From Eubacteriales bacterium (GTDB lineage: Bacteria > Bacillota > Clostridia > Peptostreptococcales > Anaerovoracaceae): a DNA stretch of 64,000 bases. Positions within the stretch are counted from its first letter, which is position 1. Every line of letters starts with the position of its first letter. The position numbers and the translations under genes were made by a program. This document shows, in pieces, positions 45,196 through 56,003 of this stretch. The stretch lies in contig JAQYMQ010000021.1 in assembly GCA_028872475.1 (NCBI GenBank), positions 1 to 64,000 of the forward strand, written 5' to 3'. Under the pieces are notes generated by a model. It ran no database searches and was not told the origin of the DNA. It worked only from the letters and a program-made list of their open reading frames with translations.

Positions 45196-45938
45196 TTAAA
45201 AACGAAGAACAATTTATAAAGTATTATCAAAATAAAGATCCAAATTTAAGAAACCAAATTGTAGAACAACATCTATATATGGTCGATATTTTGGTTAAAA
45301 AATATTTGGGTAAGGGTATAGAATATGATGATCTATATCAAGTAGGAGCAATGGCTCTTATATCTGCAGTTGAAAGGTTTGATCCTACAAAAGGATTTGA
45401 ATTTAGTAGTTTTGCTACACCAACTATTTTGGGTGAGATAAAGAAATACTTTAGAGATAAAGGTTGGAGTATTAAAGTACCAAGAAATATGAAGGAAATA
45501 GCAAGCTCTATACCAAGTTTTAAAGAAAAATTGATTGATAAGCTTGGAAGAAATCCAACAGTTGAAGAATTAGCACAGGAGATGGAAGTTTCAGAAGATA
45601 TTATTCTCAAAGCTATGGAAAGCAGTGCCGCATATTCAACATTATCAATTAATCAGATGATGCCGACATTTGGTGATAATAGTGATATGGATCCTTTTGA
45701 AAAATTTACTGCACAAGATGAAAAAGGATATTCAGATATAGAAGATTACGATATAATATACAAGGTGCTAAAGAAGTTAGATGGTACTAACCAGTATATA
45801 TTTAAAAAGAGATTTGTAGAAGGTCAGTCACAGAGTGATATTGCAAAGAATCTTGGGGTGTCTCAGATGACTATATCAAGAGCAGAAAAACGAATCATTG
45901 ATCATTTTATACAAGAGAGAGATGGACAATACGCGTAG
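45192..45938 (+). CDS. RNA polymerase sigma factor, SigB/SigF/SigG family
   Basis: DDLYQVGAMALISAVERFDPTKGFEFSSFATPTILGEIKKYFRDKGWSIKVPR; region 4 SQSDIAKNLGVSQMTISRAEKRI. Confidence 0.94.
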   Translation: MIKNEEQFIKYYQNKDPNLRNQIVEQHLYMVDILVKKYLGKGIEYDDLYQVGAMALISAVERFDPTKGFEFSSFATPTILGEIKKYFRDKGWSIKVPRNMKEIASSIPSFKEKLIDKLGRNPTVEELAQEMEVSEDIILKAMESSAAYSTLSINQMMPTFGDNSDMDPFEKFTAQDEKGYSDIEDYDIIYKVLKKLDGTNQYIFKKRFVEGQSQSDIAKNLGVSQMTISRAEKRIIDHFIQERDGQYA

Positions 45939-45976
45939 GAAGGAGAAGATAGTACTATTACTATCACAAATTTAGA

Positions 45977-46957
45977 ATGGGAAGAGTATTTTCAGGAGTA
46001 CAACCAACAGGAAATATACATTTAGGTAATTATCTTGGAGCTATAAAACAGTTTGTTGATTTGCAAGATGAAAATGACTGTATTTATTGTATTGTAGATC
46101 TACATGCAATCACAGTTGAGCAAGATCCAAAAGAACTTAGAGAACATATTTTAGATGTTGCGGCTCTATATTTAGCTGTAGGTATAGACCCTAAAAAAAG
46201 CATAGTTTTTGTTCAATCAAAGGTACCTCAGCACGCGGAATTAGGGTGGTTGCTAACATGTTATTCATATACAGGTGAGCTTTCAAGAATGACACAATTT
46301 AAGGATAAAGGTAAGGGAAGAGAATCCGTACCGACAGGGTTATTTATGTATCCTACATTGATGGCAGCTGATATATTACTTTATGACACAGAGATAGTAC
46401 CAGTTGGAATAGATCAAAAACAGCATATTGAAATAACGAGAGATCTATGTAATAGAATAAATAACAAATATGGAGAAGTATTTGTTGAGCCTGATGGTAG
46501 ATTTCTAAAGGAAGGTGCAAAAATTATGGCGCTTGATGATCCTACTAAAAAGATGAGCAAGAGTGCAGCAAATGAATTGAGTAAGATTGGTCTTCTGGAT
46601 GATGATGCGAAGATTAAAAAGGCTATAATGAAGGCGACAACAGACTCTGAAGGTATTGTTAAATACGATATGGATAATAAACCTGGTATTTCAAATTTAA
46701 TTAATATTTATACTGCATTTTCTGATTTATCAGTTGAAGAAATTGAAAAGAAGTATGATGGTGTAGGATATGGTCAATTTAAAAAAGACTTGGTTGAAGT
46801 TTTAATTAATGGATTGAAACCTATTAGAGAAAAGTTTCATGAAATTAGAAACTCTGATGAGTTAATAAGTGTGTTGGATGACGGTGCAAAGAGAGCAGAG
46901 GCTATTGCGACAGAAGTTCTTAAGAGAGCATATAACAAAATTGGACTTGGATATTAA
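45977..46957 (+). CDS. trpS: Tryptophanyl-tRNA synthetase
   Basis: SGVQPTGNIHLGNYLGA, KMSKS. Confidence 0.97.
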   Translation: MGRVFSGVQPTGNIHLGNYLGAIKQFVDLQDENDCIYCIVDLHAITVEQDPKELREHILDVAALYLAVGIDPKKSIVFVQSKVPQHAELGWLLTCYSYTGELSRMTQFKDKGKGRESVPTGLFMYPTLMAADILLYDTEIVPVGIDQKQHIEITRDLCNRINNKYGEVFVEPDGRFLKEGAKIMALDDPTKKMSKSAANELSKIGLLDDDAKIKKAIMKATTDSEGIVKYDMDNKPGISNLINIYTAFSDLSVEEIEKKYDGVGYGQFKKDLVEVLINGLKPIREKFHEIRNSDELISVLDDGAKRAEAIATEVLKRAYNKIGLGY

Positions 46958-46981
46958 TATATTTGCTGAAAGGGAAGGATA

Positions 46982-47917
46982 ATGAGAGCTGATAGATATC
47001 AAAACAAGAAAAAAATTTCTCCTAAAAAAGTAACTGGTATGCAAAAGAATAAAGTTGCAAAGATAGGTGCAGGTGCCATTATTTTGGTTATTATTGTTGT
47101 AGTTGCATTACAGTTTATTGGTGGCAGAGATAAAGTTGAGGATAAGGATGCAGTATATGCAGGAACTAGTGGATGGGCAAATGGTAATGTAAGAGTTTTA
47201 CTTTCAGATGAATATATGCCAAATACATCACATTGTTATTCTGCGTTAAAGTATGTATACAAAACAAAAGATGTTAATGAATGGATGCAGAAGAATTCTG
47301 ATTATTCAGGGAAAAAATTAGCATTTTTGACATTTGATGATGGCCCATCACCTAAACATACGGAGACGGTTTTAGATACTTTAAAGAAGAATAATGTACA
47401 TGGAACATTCTTTTTAGTAGGTAATACTGTAGAAAGTTATGGAAAAAAAGCCTTGATGGAAAGATATATCAAGGAAGGACATGCTGTAGGTTTGCATTCA
47501 CAAACACATGACTATAAGAATCTTTATCCAGGTAGAGTTGCTAGTCCAACGTTAATACAAAAAGAAATGAAGCAGTGTAATGAAGCAATTCAAAAGACTC
47601 TTGGCAAGGATTTTAAAACACCTACAATGCGTTATCCTGGCGGTAGAATGTCATGGAAATCAATGGACGGTGCAGATGAGCTATTAAACTCAGAAGATAA
47701 TTTATATGGTATAGATTGGAATATTTCATCAGGGGACGCTACAAATGATGCTAGTCATTCTTCTATATCACAGATTAAAGGAGAAATTGAGGGTTCTGGA
47801 ACTCCAGATGTTGTAGTTATCTTAATGCATGATATTAGACCGTATAGCGTCAGAGATTTACAGGCAATTATTGATTATCTGAAATCTAAAGGATATGAAT
47901 TTGGTATATTATCTTAA
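46982..47917 (+). CDS. Polysaccharide deacetylase (NodB domain), membrane anchored
   Basis: LTFDDGPSPKHTETVLDTL, HSQTHDYKNLY, LMHDI. Confidence 0.93.
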   Translation: MRADRYQNKKKISPKKVTGMQKNKVAKIGAGAIILVIIVVVALQFIGGRDKVEDKDAVYAGTSGWANGNVRVLLSDEYMPNTSHCYSALKYVYKTKDVNEWMQKNSDYSGKKLAFLTFDDGPSPKHTETVLDTLKKNNVHGTFFLVGNTVESYGKKALMERYIKEGHAVGLHSQTHDYKNLYPGRVASPTLIQKEMKQCNEAIQKTLGKDFKTPTMRYPGGRMSWKSMDGADELLNSEDNLYGIDWNISSGDATNDASHSSISQIKGEIEGSGTPDVVVILMHDIRPYSVRDLQAIIDYLKSKGYEFGILS

Positions 47918-47954
47918 TAGGATGAATAGATTATAAATCGTAAATAATAAATAT

Positions 47955-48003
47955 AAGCGCATAGCTAAAAGATTAGTGAGTTTTCTCAGCTATGTGCTTT
48001 TTT
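47955..48003 (+). terminator. Intrinsic terminator
   Basis: AAGCGCATAGCT ... AGCTATGTGCTTTTTT. Confidence 0.85.
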
Positions 48004-48158
48004 ATTGCTAAGATTTATAGTTGGAAAATGATATAATTGTGGTGATATGGGATGAACGAAAAATATATAGTGTTTATTAGGATTGTTAGTAAATTAATGA
48101 AAATGTTATTTAGAAGATGTGATTTAGAGAAAGCAATTTTAAATATGAGGTAAAAGAA

Positions 48159-49187
48159 ATGAAGATTAAGAATGGTAGCTTTGGATATAATAAATTTGAA
48201 TTTATAAAGGAAGAAACACCAATTCATAAACTTGAAAATATTTCTAAAGATTTAGATGTTAATTTATTTATTAAAAGAGATGATTTAACTTCTTATGGAG
48301 TAGGCGGAAATAAGCTTAGAAAATTAGAATATCTAATGTTTGAAGCAATTCAGACAGGAGCTGATGTAATAGTTACAACAGGTGGAGCTCAGACTAATCA
48401 TGGTAGACTTACGGCTGCTGTATCAAATCTTTTGGAAAAGAAATGTGTGATTGTTACGACTGATGAGAAACCAAAAGAAATTAGTGCTAACTTGCTTCTT
48501 GATGGGATTATGGGTTGCGATGTGTGTTTTAAACCGAATAGAAGTTTAGAAGAGGCAATTGATGAAGTTTTTCAAGATATAGAGGCAAGAGGTGAAAAAC
48601 CATATTTTATTCCGATGGGAGGGTCTAATGAGCTTGGATTACTTGGATATTATGACTGTTCTATTGAAATAGATAGACAAATTAAAGAAAATGAAGAGTT
48701 AAATAATGGTAGTAAATTAAAAACCTTTGTAACTGTTGGAAGTTGTGGTACGTATTTAGGCATGAAGATGGCAGTTGAAAATGAAAATTTAAATATAGAT
48801 TTGGAAGGAATACAAATTTTACCCTATGAAGAAGGTGTACAAAACTATCTAGCTGAATATTATAAAAAGGCTAAGGAAAAATTTAATTTAAAACATGAAC
48901 TGAAACCTGATGATTTTAGAGTCGATGGAGAATATTTTTTTGGAGCATATAATAATCCAGTGAAGGAAGTCAGAGAGGCAATTTACTATATGGCAAGAAG
49001 AGAAGCGATAATTCTAGATCCTTGCTATACAGGGAAGACCTTTAATGCTATATTACGAAAGATTAAAAAGGGAGAAATAAAAAAAGACTCAAATGTATTG
49101 TTTATGCATACAGGAGGACTACCAGGAATTTATACAACACAGCATAGAGTTGAGTTTGAAAAAGATTTAGAATCGTATTTTTATTAA
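48159..49187 (+). CDS. PLP-dependent D-cysteine desulfhydrase/ACC deaminase family
   Basis: IKRDDLTSYGVGGNKLRKLEYLM, TTGGAQTNHGR, FMHTGGLPGIY. Confidence 0.88.
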   Translation: MKIKNGSFGYNKFEFIKEETPIHKLENISKDLDVNLFIKRDDLTSYGVGGNKLRKLEYLMFEAIQTGADVIVTTGGAQTNHGRLTAAVSNLLEKKCVIVTTDEKPKEISANLLLDGIMGCDVCFKPNRSLEEAIDEVFQDIEARGEKPYFIPMGGSNELGLLGYYDCSIEIDRQIKENEELNNGSKLKTFVTVGSCGTYLGMKMAVENENLNIDLEGIQILPYEEGVQNYLAEYYKKAKEKFNLKHELKPDDFRVDGEYFFGAYNNPVKEVREAIYYMARREAIILDPCYTGKTFNAILRKIKKGEIKKDSNVLFMHTGGLPGIYTTQHRVEFEKDLESYFY

Positions 49188-49231
49188 TATTAATTATTAT
49201 TGAGCATATAAATTTATGCAATGTAATGCCA

Positions 49232-49278
49232 TAAAAATAACCATAAGGTAGAGATATCTACATTATGGTTGTTTTTAT
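49232..49278. terminator. Bidirectional terminator between convergent genes
   Basis: AAAAATAACCATAA ... TTATGGTTGTTTTTATT. Confidence 0.8.
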
Positions 49279-49290
49279 TTGAGTATATAA

Positions 49291-50037
49291 CTATTGTATC
49301 GGATATAGTTCGTTTAGCTCTCTTACTCCGTCAGCTACAATTTGTTCAACTATAGAAGGGAGACTTCTAGATTCTTCTTTAGTCATATCCACAGTGTTGA
49401 TAGGGGGATGAATCTTTACAAAGACTTCACCTGGTACAATTTTCCCATGTTCTTCAAACAATTTAAATGTTCCGTTTATTGAAAATGGTATTATAGGGGC
49501 TTTAGTTTTAGTAGCTATTTTGAATGCTCCAGATTTCATTGTTCCCATTTCAGTCGATTGACTTCTTGTCCCCTCAGGGAAGACCAATACAGAGAATTTA
49601 TCGTTTATTAACTCAATTGCGGTAGTTATGGATTTTAGTGAAGCGCGTGGATTCCCTCTATCAAGGAAAATGCAATTGATTCTCTCCATCCATTTATTAT
49701 ATTTAGGAACTTTAAGTATTTCTTTTTTTGCAATTGAGCCAAAAGGAACTGTGTCTATAGCGTTATACATTATTAGAGGATCTAAATTTCCTTGGTGGTT
49801 ACCTACAAATAACACACCCCCCTCAGTGGGAAGGTTTTCTTTTCCGATAACAGTTACCTTAATTCCAAACTTTTTTATTAAGCTATCACTCCAAACTTGT
49901 GTAGCCTTTAAAATTGCTTCATATTCAGCTTCCTTATTACCAGAGGCTTTGGCATCATCAATGATTTTTTGATAAGGTTTTAGCTCTGATAGGCAAGAGT
50001 AAAGTTTTGATACATCTGTTATAAATTTTAATTTCAT
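49291..50037 (-). CDS. plsC: 1-acyl-sn-glycerol-3-phosphate acyltransferase
   Basis: GNHQGNLDPLIMY, FPEGTRSQS; start MKLKF at 50037. Confidence 0.92.
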   Translation of the reverse strand: MKLKFITDVSKLYSCLSELKPYQKIIDDAKASGNKEAEYEAILKATQVWSDSLIKKFGIKVTVIGKENLPTEGGVLFVGNHQGNLDPLIMYNAIDTVPFGSIAKKEILKVPKYNKWMERINCIFLDRGNPRASLKSITTAIELINDKFSVLVFPEGTRSQSTEMGTMKSGAFKIATKTKAPIIPFSINGTFKLFEEHGKIVPGEVFVKIHPPINTVDMTKEESRSLPSIVEQIVADGVRELNELYPIQ

Positions 50038-50053
50038 TAGTGAACCTACCTTT

Positions 50054-51850
50054 TTAATAAATATCATTTAACCACATTTGCATAGAAACATCGCTAGGCA
50101 TTTTCCATGTTTTTGATGATAAATCTACGCTACCAACCTGCACACCTTCAGGAGCGGTGGTTCTTTTGAATTGTTGTGTGAAAAATCTCTTGTAGAATAC
50201 AATAAGATATTTTTTGATAAAATTATGATCGTATTCCCCCTCAAAAGCAAGATCTGCTAGGTATTGAATTTTCGATGGTCTAAATCCATAACGGATATGA
50301 TAGTACAAGAAGAAATCTACAAGTTCGTAGGGACCAACCGTATCTTCTGTTTTTTGTTCCAATTGTCCGTCATTATTTGTAGGAAGAAGCTCTGGTGAAA
50401 TTGGTGTATCTACGACATCTTTTAGGGAATGAGCAAGGGTTTTATAATCTTTTATGAAGTTGTCATTTTGTAAAAACTCATCGATAAACCATCTGATTAC
50501 TTCCTTGATGACAGTTTTTGGAATGCCAGCATTTGCTCCAAACATTGACATATGATCTCCGTTGTATGTGCACCAACCAAGAGCAATTTCGCTAAGGTCA
50601 CCTGTTCCTATTACAATTCCCCCATATTTATTTGAAAGATCCATAAGTATTTGAGTTCTCTCTCTTGCTTGCGAATTTTCATAAGTGGAGTCCTTTATTT
50701 TTGGATCATGAGAAATATCTTCAAAATGAGATAAAACTGCTTTTTTGATTGGTATTTCTAAAGAAGTAGTTCCAAGGGATTCCATCATTGTAAGGGCATT
50801 TTCGTATGTTCTATCTGTAGTACCAAATCCAGGCATTGTAATAGTGATAATATCTTCTGTAGATAGTCCGATTTTTTTGTGTGCAACTGCTGTAGCAAGT
50901 AAGGCTAATGTAGAATCAAGACCTCCAGAGATTCCAATTACCGATTTTTTAGCATGACTGGAAATTAAGCGACTTGCTATTTCTTGAGTCTGAATTGCAA
51001 AAATTTCTAAGCATTGATTGTATTTTTCACTATCTAATGGCATAAATGGTGACTTTGGAACAAGTCTCTTTAACATTTTGTCATCTGAGATTCGTAGTTT
51101 AGGAATTGCAAAGTACTTATTAAAAGTTAATTCTCTTCTGTCGACTTTAGCTACAGAACGTTCATGTTTTATAATTTGTAAATCAACATCACAAGATATG
51201 CTCTCCATATTACCAAAAGGTGAAGATTCTTCTAAAATTACTCCATTTTCAGCGATGATTTTTGTTCCATTTGTATCACAAAATACTATAATATTTTTAT
51301 TCTTAGCACTTAGTGATGATATATATTTTTTGTAATAGTCATATTTACCAATAAGTGTTTTAGAAGAAGATAGAATAAACTGAATATCGTGATCGTCAGA
51401 AAATCCTAAAGTTATATCAGTGTGAGTATCAAATATTGTTAGATATTTATCCTCGTTATCTATAAAAAATACTTCATTATTTAATTCAGTACGTCTTGTT
51501 GGTATTCCAGCAACAAGATTTCCGTTTTTTATAAAGCTTAGCATTTCTACTAAATTTGACTTATATATAGTTTGGTGACTGAAGACAATAAGGATTTCCA
51601 TTTCGCTTGTAAAAGAAATTAGTGAATTTAAGAATTCCTCTTGAGTTGATAGGATGAGTTCCTGTGTAAATATATCTCCGCAATCATATCCTGTCAAAAC
51701 AAGTGGTGGAAGAACCAAAATTGCTGTTCCATCTTTCTCTGCTTGCTGAATTAATGTTTTTATTGTTGCTAGATTGGCATTTAAATCACCTTTTATTATA
51801 TAAGGTGTAGCGCAATTTATTCTTATAAAGTTAAAGTTAGTTTTTTTCAT
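50054..51850 (-). CDS. nadE: Glutamine-dependent NAD+ synthetase
   Basis: N-terminal nitrilase domain; IGISGGLDSTLALLA, GTGDLSEIALGW. Confidence 0.93.
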   Translation of the reverse strand: MKKTNFNFIRINCATPYIIKGDLNANLATIKTLIQQAEKDGTAILVLPPLVLTGYDCGDIFTQELILSTQEEFLNSLISFTSEMEILIVFSHQTIYKSNLVEMLSFIKNGNLVAGIPTRRTELNNEVFFIDNEDKYLTIFDTHTDITLGFSDDHDIQFILSSSKTLIGKYDYYKKYISSLSAKNKNIIVFCDTNGTKIIAENGVILEESSPFGNMESISCDVDLQIIKHERSVAKVDRRELTFNKYFAIPKLRISDDKMLKRLVPKSPFMPLDSEKYNQCLEIFAIQTQEIASRLISSHAKKSVIGISGGLDSTLALLATAVAHKKIGLSTEDIITITMPGFGTTDRTYENALTMMESLGTTSLEIPIKKAVLSHFEDISHDPKIKDSTYENSQARERTQILMDLSNKYGGIVIGTGDLSEIALGWCTYNGDHMSMFGANAGIPKTVIKEVIRWFIDEFLQNDNFIKDYKTLAHSLKDVVDTPISPELLPTNNDGQLEQKTEDTVGPYELVDFFLYYHIRYGFRPSKIQYLADLAFEGEYDHNFIKKYLIVFYKRFFTQQFKRTTAPEGVQVGSVDLSSKTWKMPSDVSMQMWLNDIY

Positions 51851-51980
51851 AATTGCTCCCAAATTTTTCCAAATTATATAGTTCTAATATAATACTTTAT
51901 TATAGCATGTGATATAATAAAAATAAATAAATGGGGTATTTGAAGAAATTTGATATATAGATAAAGTAAAGAGGTATACG

Positions 51981-52949
51981 ATGAAAGAAAGATTTGTAAA
52001 AGATTTTTATGAGGCTGAAGTAGGAAAGAATCTACGAGCTTTTTTAATGGTTAAAAGTAGTGAAATAAAGCTAGCAAGTAACGGTAAAAAGTATTGGGAT
52101 GCAACACTTGTTGATAATACTGGAGAGCTAAATTGCAAGAAATGGGATGTTACAGAGGATTGGCAAGAACTTTCTATGTTAAAGCCTACTGATATTATTA
52201 AAATAGGTGGAGAAGTTAGAGAGTATAAAGGCAGAGTGCAGATTAGCATTACAAGATGGAGGATATCGCAGTCGAATGACAATTTAAATCTGGGAGATTT
52301 TATTCAGGCGGCTCCAGAGCCAGCGATTGATATGTATGAGTATATTGTAGGTATAGCGAAGAATTTAAATGATAAACAGCTAAGCAACCTTTGTTTAGAT
52401 ATTCTTGAAGAAGAAAAGGAAAGAATCATGTATTATCCGGCGGCAATGACGCATCATCATGCAATTCAAGCAGGTCTTCTATATCATATTAAAAGGATGC
52501 TTGATGCAGGCAAGGCATTGTGCAGTGTTTATACAACGCTAAATTACGATTTAATTGCAACTGGAGTGATTGTTCACGATATTCAGAAATTGAATGAAAT
52601 GATGGCAAATGAAATGGGAGTTGTTTCTGACTATACCTTTGAAGGAAAACTTTTAGGTCATATAGTTATGGGAATTAGGGATTTAGATAGAAGGATGGAA
52701 AGGCTTGGATTTGATAATGAGAAATCGACAATGATTCAGCATATGGTTCTTTCTCATCATTTAGAGCCAGAGTTTGGTTCTCCCAAAAAACCAATGTTTC
52801 CGGAAGCGCAGATATTGCATTACTTAGACGTTATGGATGCGAATATGTTTGATATGGAAAGAAAGCTTATTGATGCTGTACCTGGAACTTTTACTGAAAA
52901 GATTTTTACGGTAAATAATGTTCAGATGTATAAGCCAAAGGAAGATTAA
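51981..52949 (+). CDS. yhaM: 3'-5' exoribonuclease YhaM family (OB + HD domains)
   Basis: N-terminal OB fold, HHHAIQAGLLYH, VHDIQKL, LSHHLEPEFGSPKKP. Confidence 0.9.
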   Translation: MKERFVKDFYEAEVGKNLRAFLMVKSSEIKLASNGKKYWDATLVDNTGELNCKKWDVTEDWQELSMLKPTDIIKIGGEVREYKGRVQISITRWRISQSNDNLNLGDFIQAAPEPAIDMYEYIVGIAKNLNDKQLSNLCLDILEEEKERIMYYPAAMTHHHAIQAGLLYHIKRMLDAGKALCSVYTTLNYDLIATGVIVHDIQKLNEMMANEMGVVSDYTFEGKLLGHIVMGIRDLDRRMERLGFDNEKSTMIQHMVLSHHLEPEFGSPKKPMFPEAQILHYLDVMDANMFDMERKLIDAVPGTFTEKIFTVNNVQMYKPKED

Positions 52950-52968
52950 TATAAAGAATGAGGCGACG

Positions 52969-55182
52969 GTGGATAAATACAGGGGAAGTTTTTCAAAAAT
53001 AATATTTCACAATGAGAGTAACGGATATACAGTTGCTATTTTTGAGACCGACGAAGAATATTTTACTGCTGTTGGCACTCTTTATAATATTGCAGAGGGA
53101 GATAATTATATTATTTCAGGGACGTTTATTCAGAATAAACAGTATGGTGAACAGTTTAAAATTGATGAAATTGAGGAATGTTTGCCGACGACTGTTGATG
53201 AAATTGAACGATTTTTAGCGTCAGGAATAATTAAAGGTATTGGAGCTAAAAAAGCTAAAGATATTGTTAAGATGTTTGCCGAGAGATCTCTCGAGGTTAT
53301 AGAAAATATACCGGAAGCTCTTATTCAAATTCCAGGAATAGGAGAAAAAACAGCAATTAGCATATCAGAGAGTTACAGAGAGAAGAGGGTTATTAAAAAT
53401 CTAGTTGTTTTTTTACAAAATTATGGAATTGAAGCTAGATATGCTGGTCGTATTTATGACATATACGAAGAGGATGCTGAAAAAATAATTGCAGAAAATC
53501 CGTATCAGCTTATGAGAGATATTGCAAGTTTTGGATTTAAAAAAGCAGATAGTATTGCGATGAAGCTTGGCATTGAACGAGACAGTAGTTTTAGGGTTAA
53601 AAGTGCTATAGAATATATATTGAGCAAGTCTTTTAACGAAGGACATTGTTATGTATTAGAAGAAGAACTAATTTTGCAGACAATAGATTTAATTGAAGCG
53701 GATAGAGAAGCGATAGATGATGCGATATTAGATTTGATTGTTGAAGGAATTATTTTCGTTGATAAGATTAATAATCAAAGATGTGTGTATTTGTCATATG
53801 TATTTGATGCAGAGGTAAGAATATCAAAGAGTCTTTGGCAGATAAATAATATAGCAATTAAACCGTTAGGATATAAAATAGAAAATCTTATAAAACAGAT
53901 AGAAGTTAACGGTAGTATAAGCTATTCGCAGGAGCAAAAAAATGCAATTATGCATACTTTGCAGAATAAAGTATCTGTTATAACGGGTGGTCCAGGAACA
54001 GGGAAAACGACAATACTAAAAGCTATATTAGATATTTTGGATATTGAAGAAGTTCCATATGATATTGCAGCACCTACGGGAAGGGCGGCAAAGAGAATTG
54101 CAGAGACGACTGGTAGACAGGCAGTTACAATACATAGATTGTTGAATTATCATAGATCTATGGATGATGGAAAGATGCATTTTGGCAAGAATGAGAATGA
54201 GCAACTAGAATCGGACGTAATTATTGTTGATGAGGCATCTATGATAGATATTATTCTCATGGATGCATTGCTTAAGGCAATTCCTATTGAGGCAAGACTT
54301 ATAATGGTTGGCGACGTGGAGCAACTTCCACCTGTGAGTGCTGGGAATATTCTTATGGATATTATAGAGAGTGAAACGGTCAATGTGCAAAAATTGACAG
54401 AAATATTTAGACAAGCTTCTGAAAGCAATATTGTTGTAAATGCACACCGAATAAATAATGGAGAGATGCCTACAAAAAACGTTGTAGATGGGAACTTTTT
54501 CTTTATGGAAAAAACTTCGGACTCAATAACATCTACTATTATTGATCTATGTAATAAAAGATTGCCTCAACATTATGGGCTAGAAAGCCCTTTAACCGAT
54601 ATACAAATCTTGTCGCCAATGAAGAAACGAACAGCGGGAACGATTGAACTGAACCAAAGACTGCAAGAAATACTGAATCCAACTGAAGAATATAAAGCGG
54701 AAAAAAAGATAGGCAGTAAGGTTTATAGAGAAGGCGATAAGATTATTCAGACGAGAAACAACTATAGTATTACATGGATTGATATCAATACTTTGGAATC
54801 GGGAGATGGAGTTTTTAACGGCGAAATTGGTTTCGTTGACGGCTTTGATGAAGATGGTAATATGATTGTTATCTTCGATGAGAGTAGAAGAGTTATCTTT
54901 TCTGATGTAGACCTAGATGATCTGGAGCTTGCTTATGCGATTACAGTACATAAGGCACAGGGTAGTGAGTTTAATGTCGTGATTATAGCGTTGAAAAAAG
55001 GGATACCAGATATACTTGCAAATAGAAATTTACTCTATACAGCGGTAACACGAGGTAAGAATTTAGTTGTTGTGGTTGGGGATAGGCAACAACTGGAGGT
55101 TATGATAAAAAATAAAAATATGGTGAAAAGAAATTCCGCGTTAGCTATTCGTTTAAAGAGATTTATTGAAAACACAAACTAA
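52969..55182 (+). CDS. recD2: ATP-dependent RecD-like helicase RecD2
   Basis: HhH region, GGPGTGKTTILKAIL, VDEASMID, AYAITVHKAQGSEF; GTG start at 52969. Confidence 0.94.
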   Translation: MDKYRGSFSKIIFHNESNGYTVAIFETDEEYFTAVGTLYNIAEGDNYIISGTFIQNKQYGEQFKIDEIEECLPTTVDEIERFLASGIIKGIGAKKAKDIVKMFAERSLEVIENIPEALIQIPGIGEKTAISISESYREKRVIKNLVVFLQNYGIEARYAGRIYDIYEEDAEKIIAENPYQLMRDIASFGFKKADSIAMKLGIERDSSFRVKSAIEYILSKSFNEGHCYVLEEELILQTIDLIEADREAIDDAILDLIVEGIIFVDKINNQRCVYLSYVFDAEVRISKSLWQINNIAIKPLGYKIENLIKQIEVNGSISYSQEQKNAIMHTLQNKVSVITGGPGTGKTTILKAILDILDIEEVPYDIAAPTGRAAKRIAETTGRQAVTIHRLLNYHRSMDDGKMHFGKNENEQLESDVIIVDEASMIDIILMDALLKAIPIEARLIMVGDVEQLPPVSAGNILMDIIESETVNVQKLTEIFRQASESNIVVNAHRINNGEMPTKNVVDGNFFFMEKTSDSITSTIIDLCNKRLPQHYGLESPLTDIQILSPMKKRTAGTIELNQRLQEILNPTEEYKAEKKIGSKVYREGDKIIQTRNNYSITWIDINTLESGDGVFNGEIGFVDGFDEDGNMIVIFDESRRVIFSDVDLDDLELAYAITVHKAQGSEFNVVIIALKKGIPDILANRNLLYTAVTRGKNLVVVVGDRQQLEVMIKNKNMVKRNSALAIRLKRFIENTN

Positions 55183-55996
55183 AATATCAAAAAACAAATA
55201 TAAAAATATTAATAATATTAAGAAAATAGTTAAAGCAACAGTAATAAAAATAATAAATTTAATATATCCAAAAGATGATTACTGTATTTGTTGCGACAGC
55301 TTTATCAATAGCGAAAGCAAATATCATATATGCGACAGTTGTATAAGGAAGCTTCAGTGGATAAATAATGTGTTATGTGAAAAATGTGGGAAAATGCTCG
55401 ACGATGAGATAACTGGGGAGATACTTTGTTACGACTGTCAAGAAAATATGAGAAGTTTTGATAAAGCGTATACATGTACGAGATATGGTCTTTACGAAAG
55501 AATCTTAATTAGTAGATTTAAAGAACATAAAAAGTCGTATATTGCCGAAAGTTTGGCTACAATAATGTATGACCGAATTTGTTTAGAATACAGTAGTTCC
55601 GACAGCACAAAGAAAGCTTATGATGTAGTAATACCAATACCTATACATAAAAATAAATATAAAAAAAGAGGATTTAATCAATCTGAAAATATTGCTAAAG
55701 TTTTAGCTGAAAAATTAGGGGTTTTATATGATAAAAACTTACTAAAGAGAGAGATTGAAACTCGTTCAATGAAAAGCCTTTCGAGTGAAGAACGCAAAAG
55801 GAATATTAAAAATGCTTTTATTATAGAAACCTATAATAAAAATTTGATAAAATATAATAAAGTTTTATTAGTTGATGATATTTACACGACGGGCGCAACG
55901 TTAAATGAAGCGAGCAGAGTGTTAAAAGAAGCTGGCGTAAGAGAGGTGTATGCAATTACATTTTCGGCAGGAGCTAATAGAATTCCTATAAATTAG
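55166..55996 (+). CDS. comFC: ComF family phosphoribosyltransferase-like protein
   Basis: Zinc-finger CICCDSFI..CDSCIRKL..CEKCGKML..CYDCQ; KRGFNQSENIAK; VLLVDDIYTTGATL. Confidence 0.92.
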   Translation: MKTQTKISKNKYKNINNIKKIVKATVIKIINLIYPKDDYCICCDSFINSESKYHICDSCIRKLQWINNVLCEKCGKMLDDEITGEILCYDCQENMRSFDKAYTCTRYGLYERILISRFKEHKKSYIAESLATIMYDRICLEYSSSDSTKKAYDVVIPIPIHKNKYKKRGFNQSENIAKVLAEKLGVLYDKNLLKREIETRSMKSLSSEERKRNIKNAFIIETYNKNLIKYNKVLLVDDIYTTGATLNEASRVLKEAGVREVYAITFSAGANRIPIN

Positions 55997-56003
55997 TTTA
56001 CAT

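Noticed and set aside
45939-45976. Possible T-box upstream of trpS
   Set aside because: Only 38 nt between sigma factor and trpS, too short for a T-box.
48015-48227. 70-aa minus-strand ORF near the desulfhydrase start
   Set aside because: Overlaps the 5' end of a supported gene; AT-rich chance ORF.
51981-55182. YhaM-RecD2 pair as a possible defence system
   Set aside because: Both are standard housekeeping RNA/DNA processing enzymes in Firmicutes, and no other defence genes are nearby.
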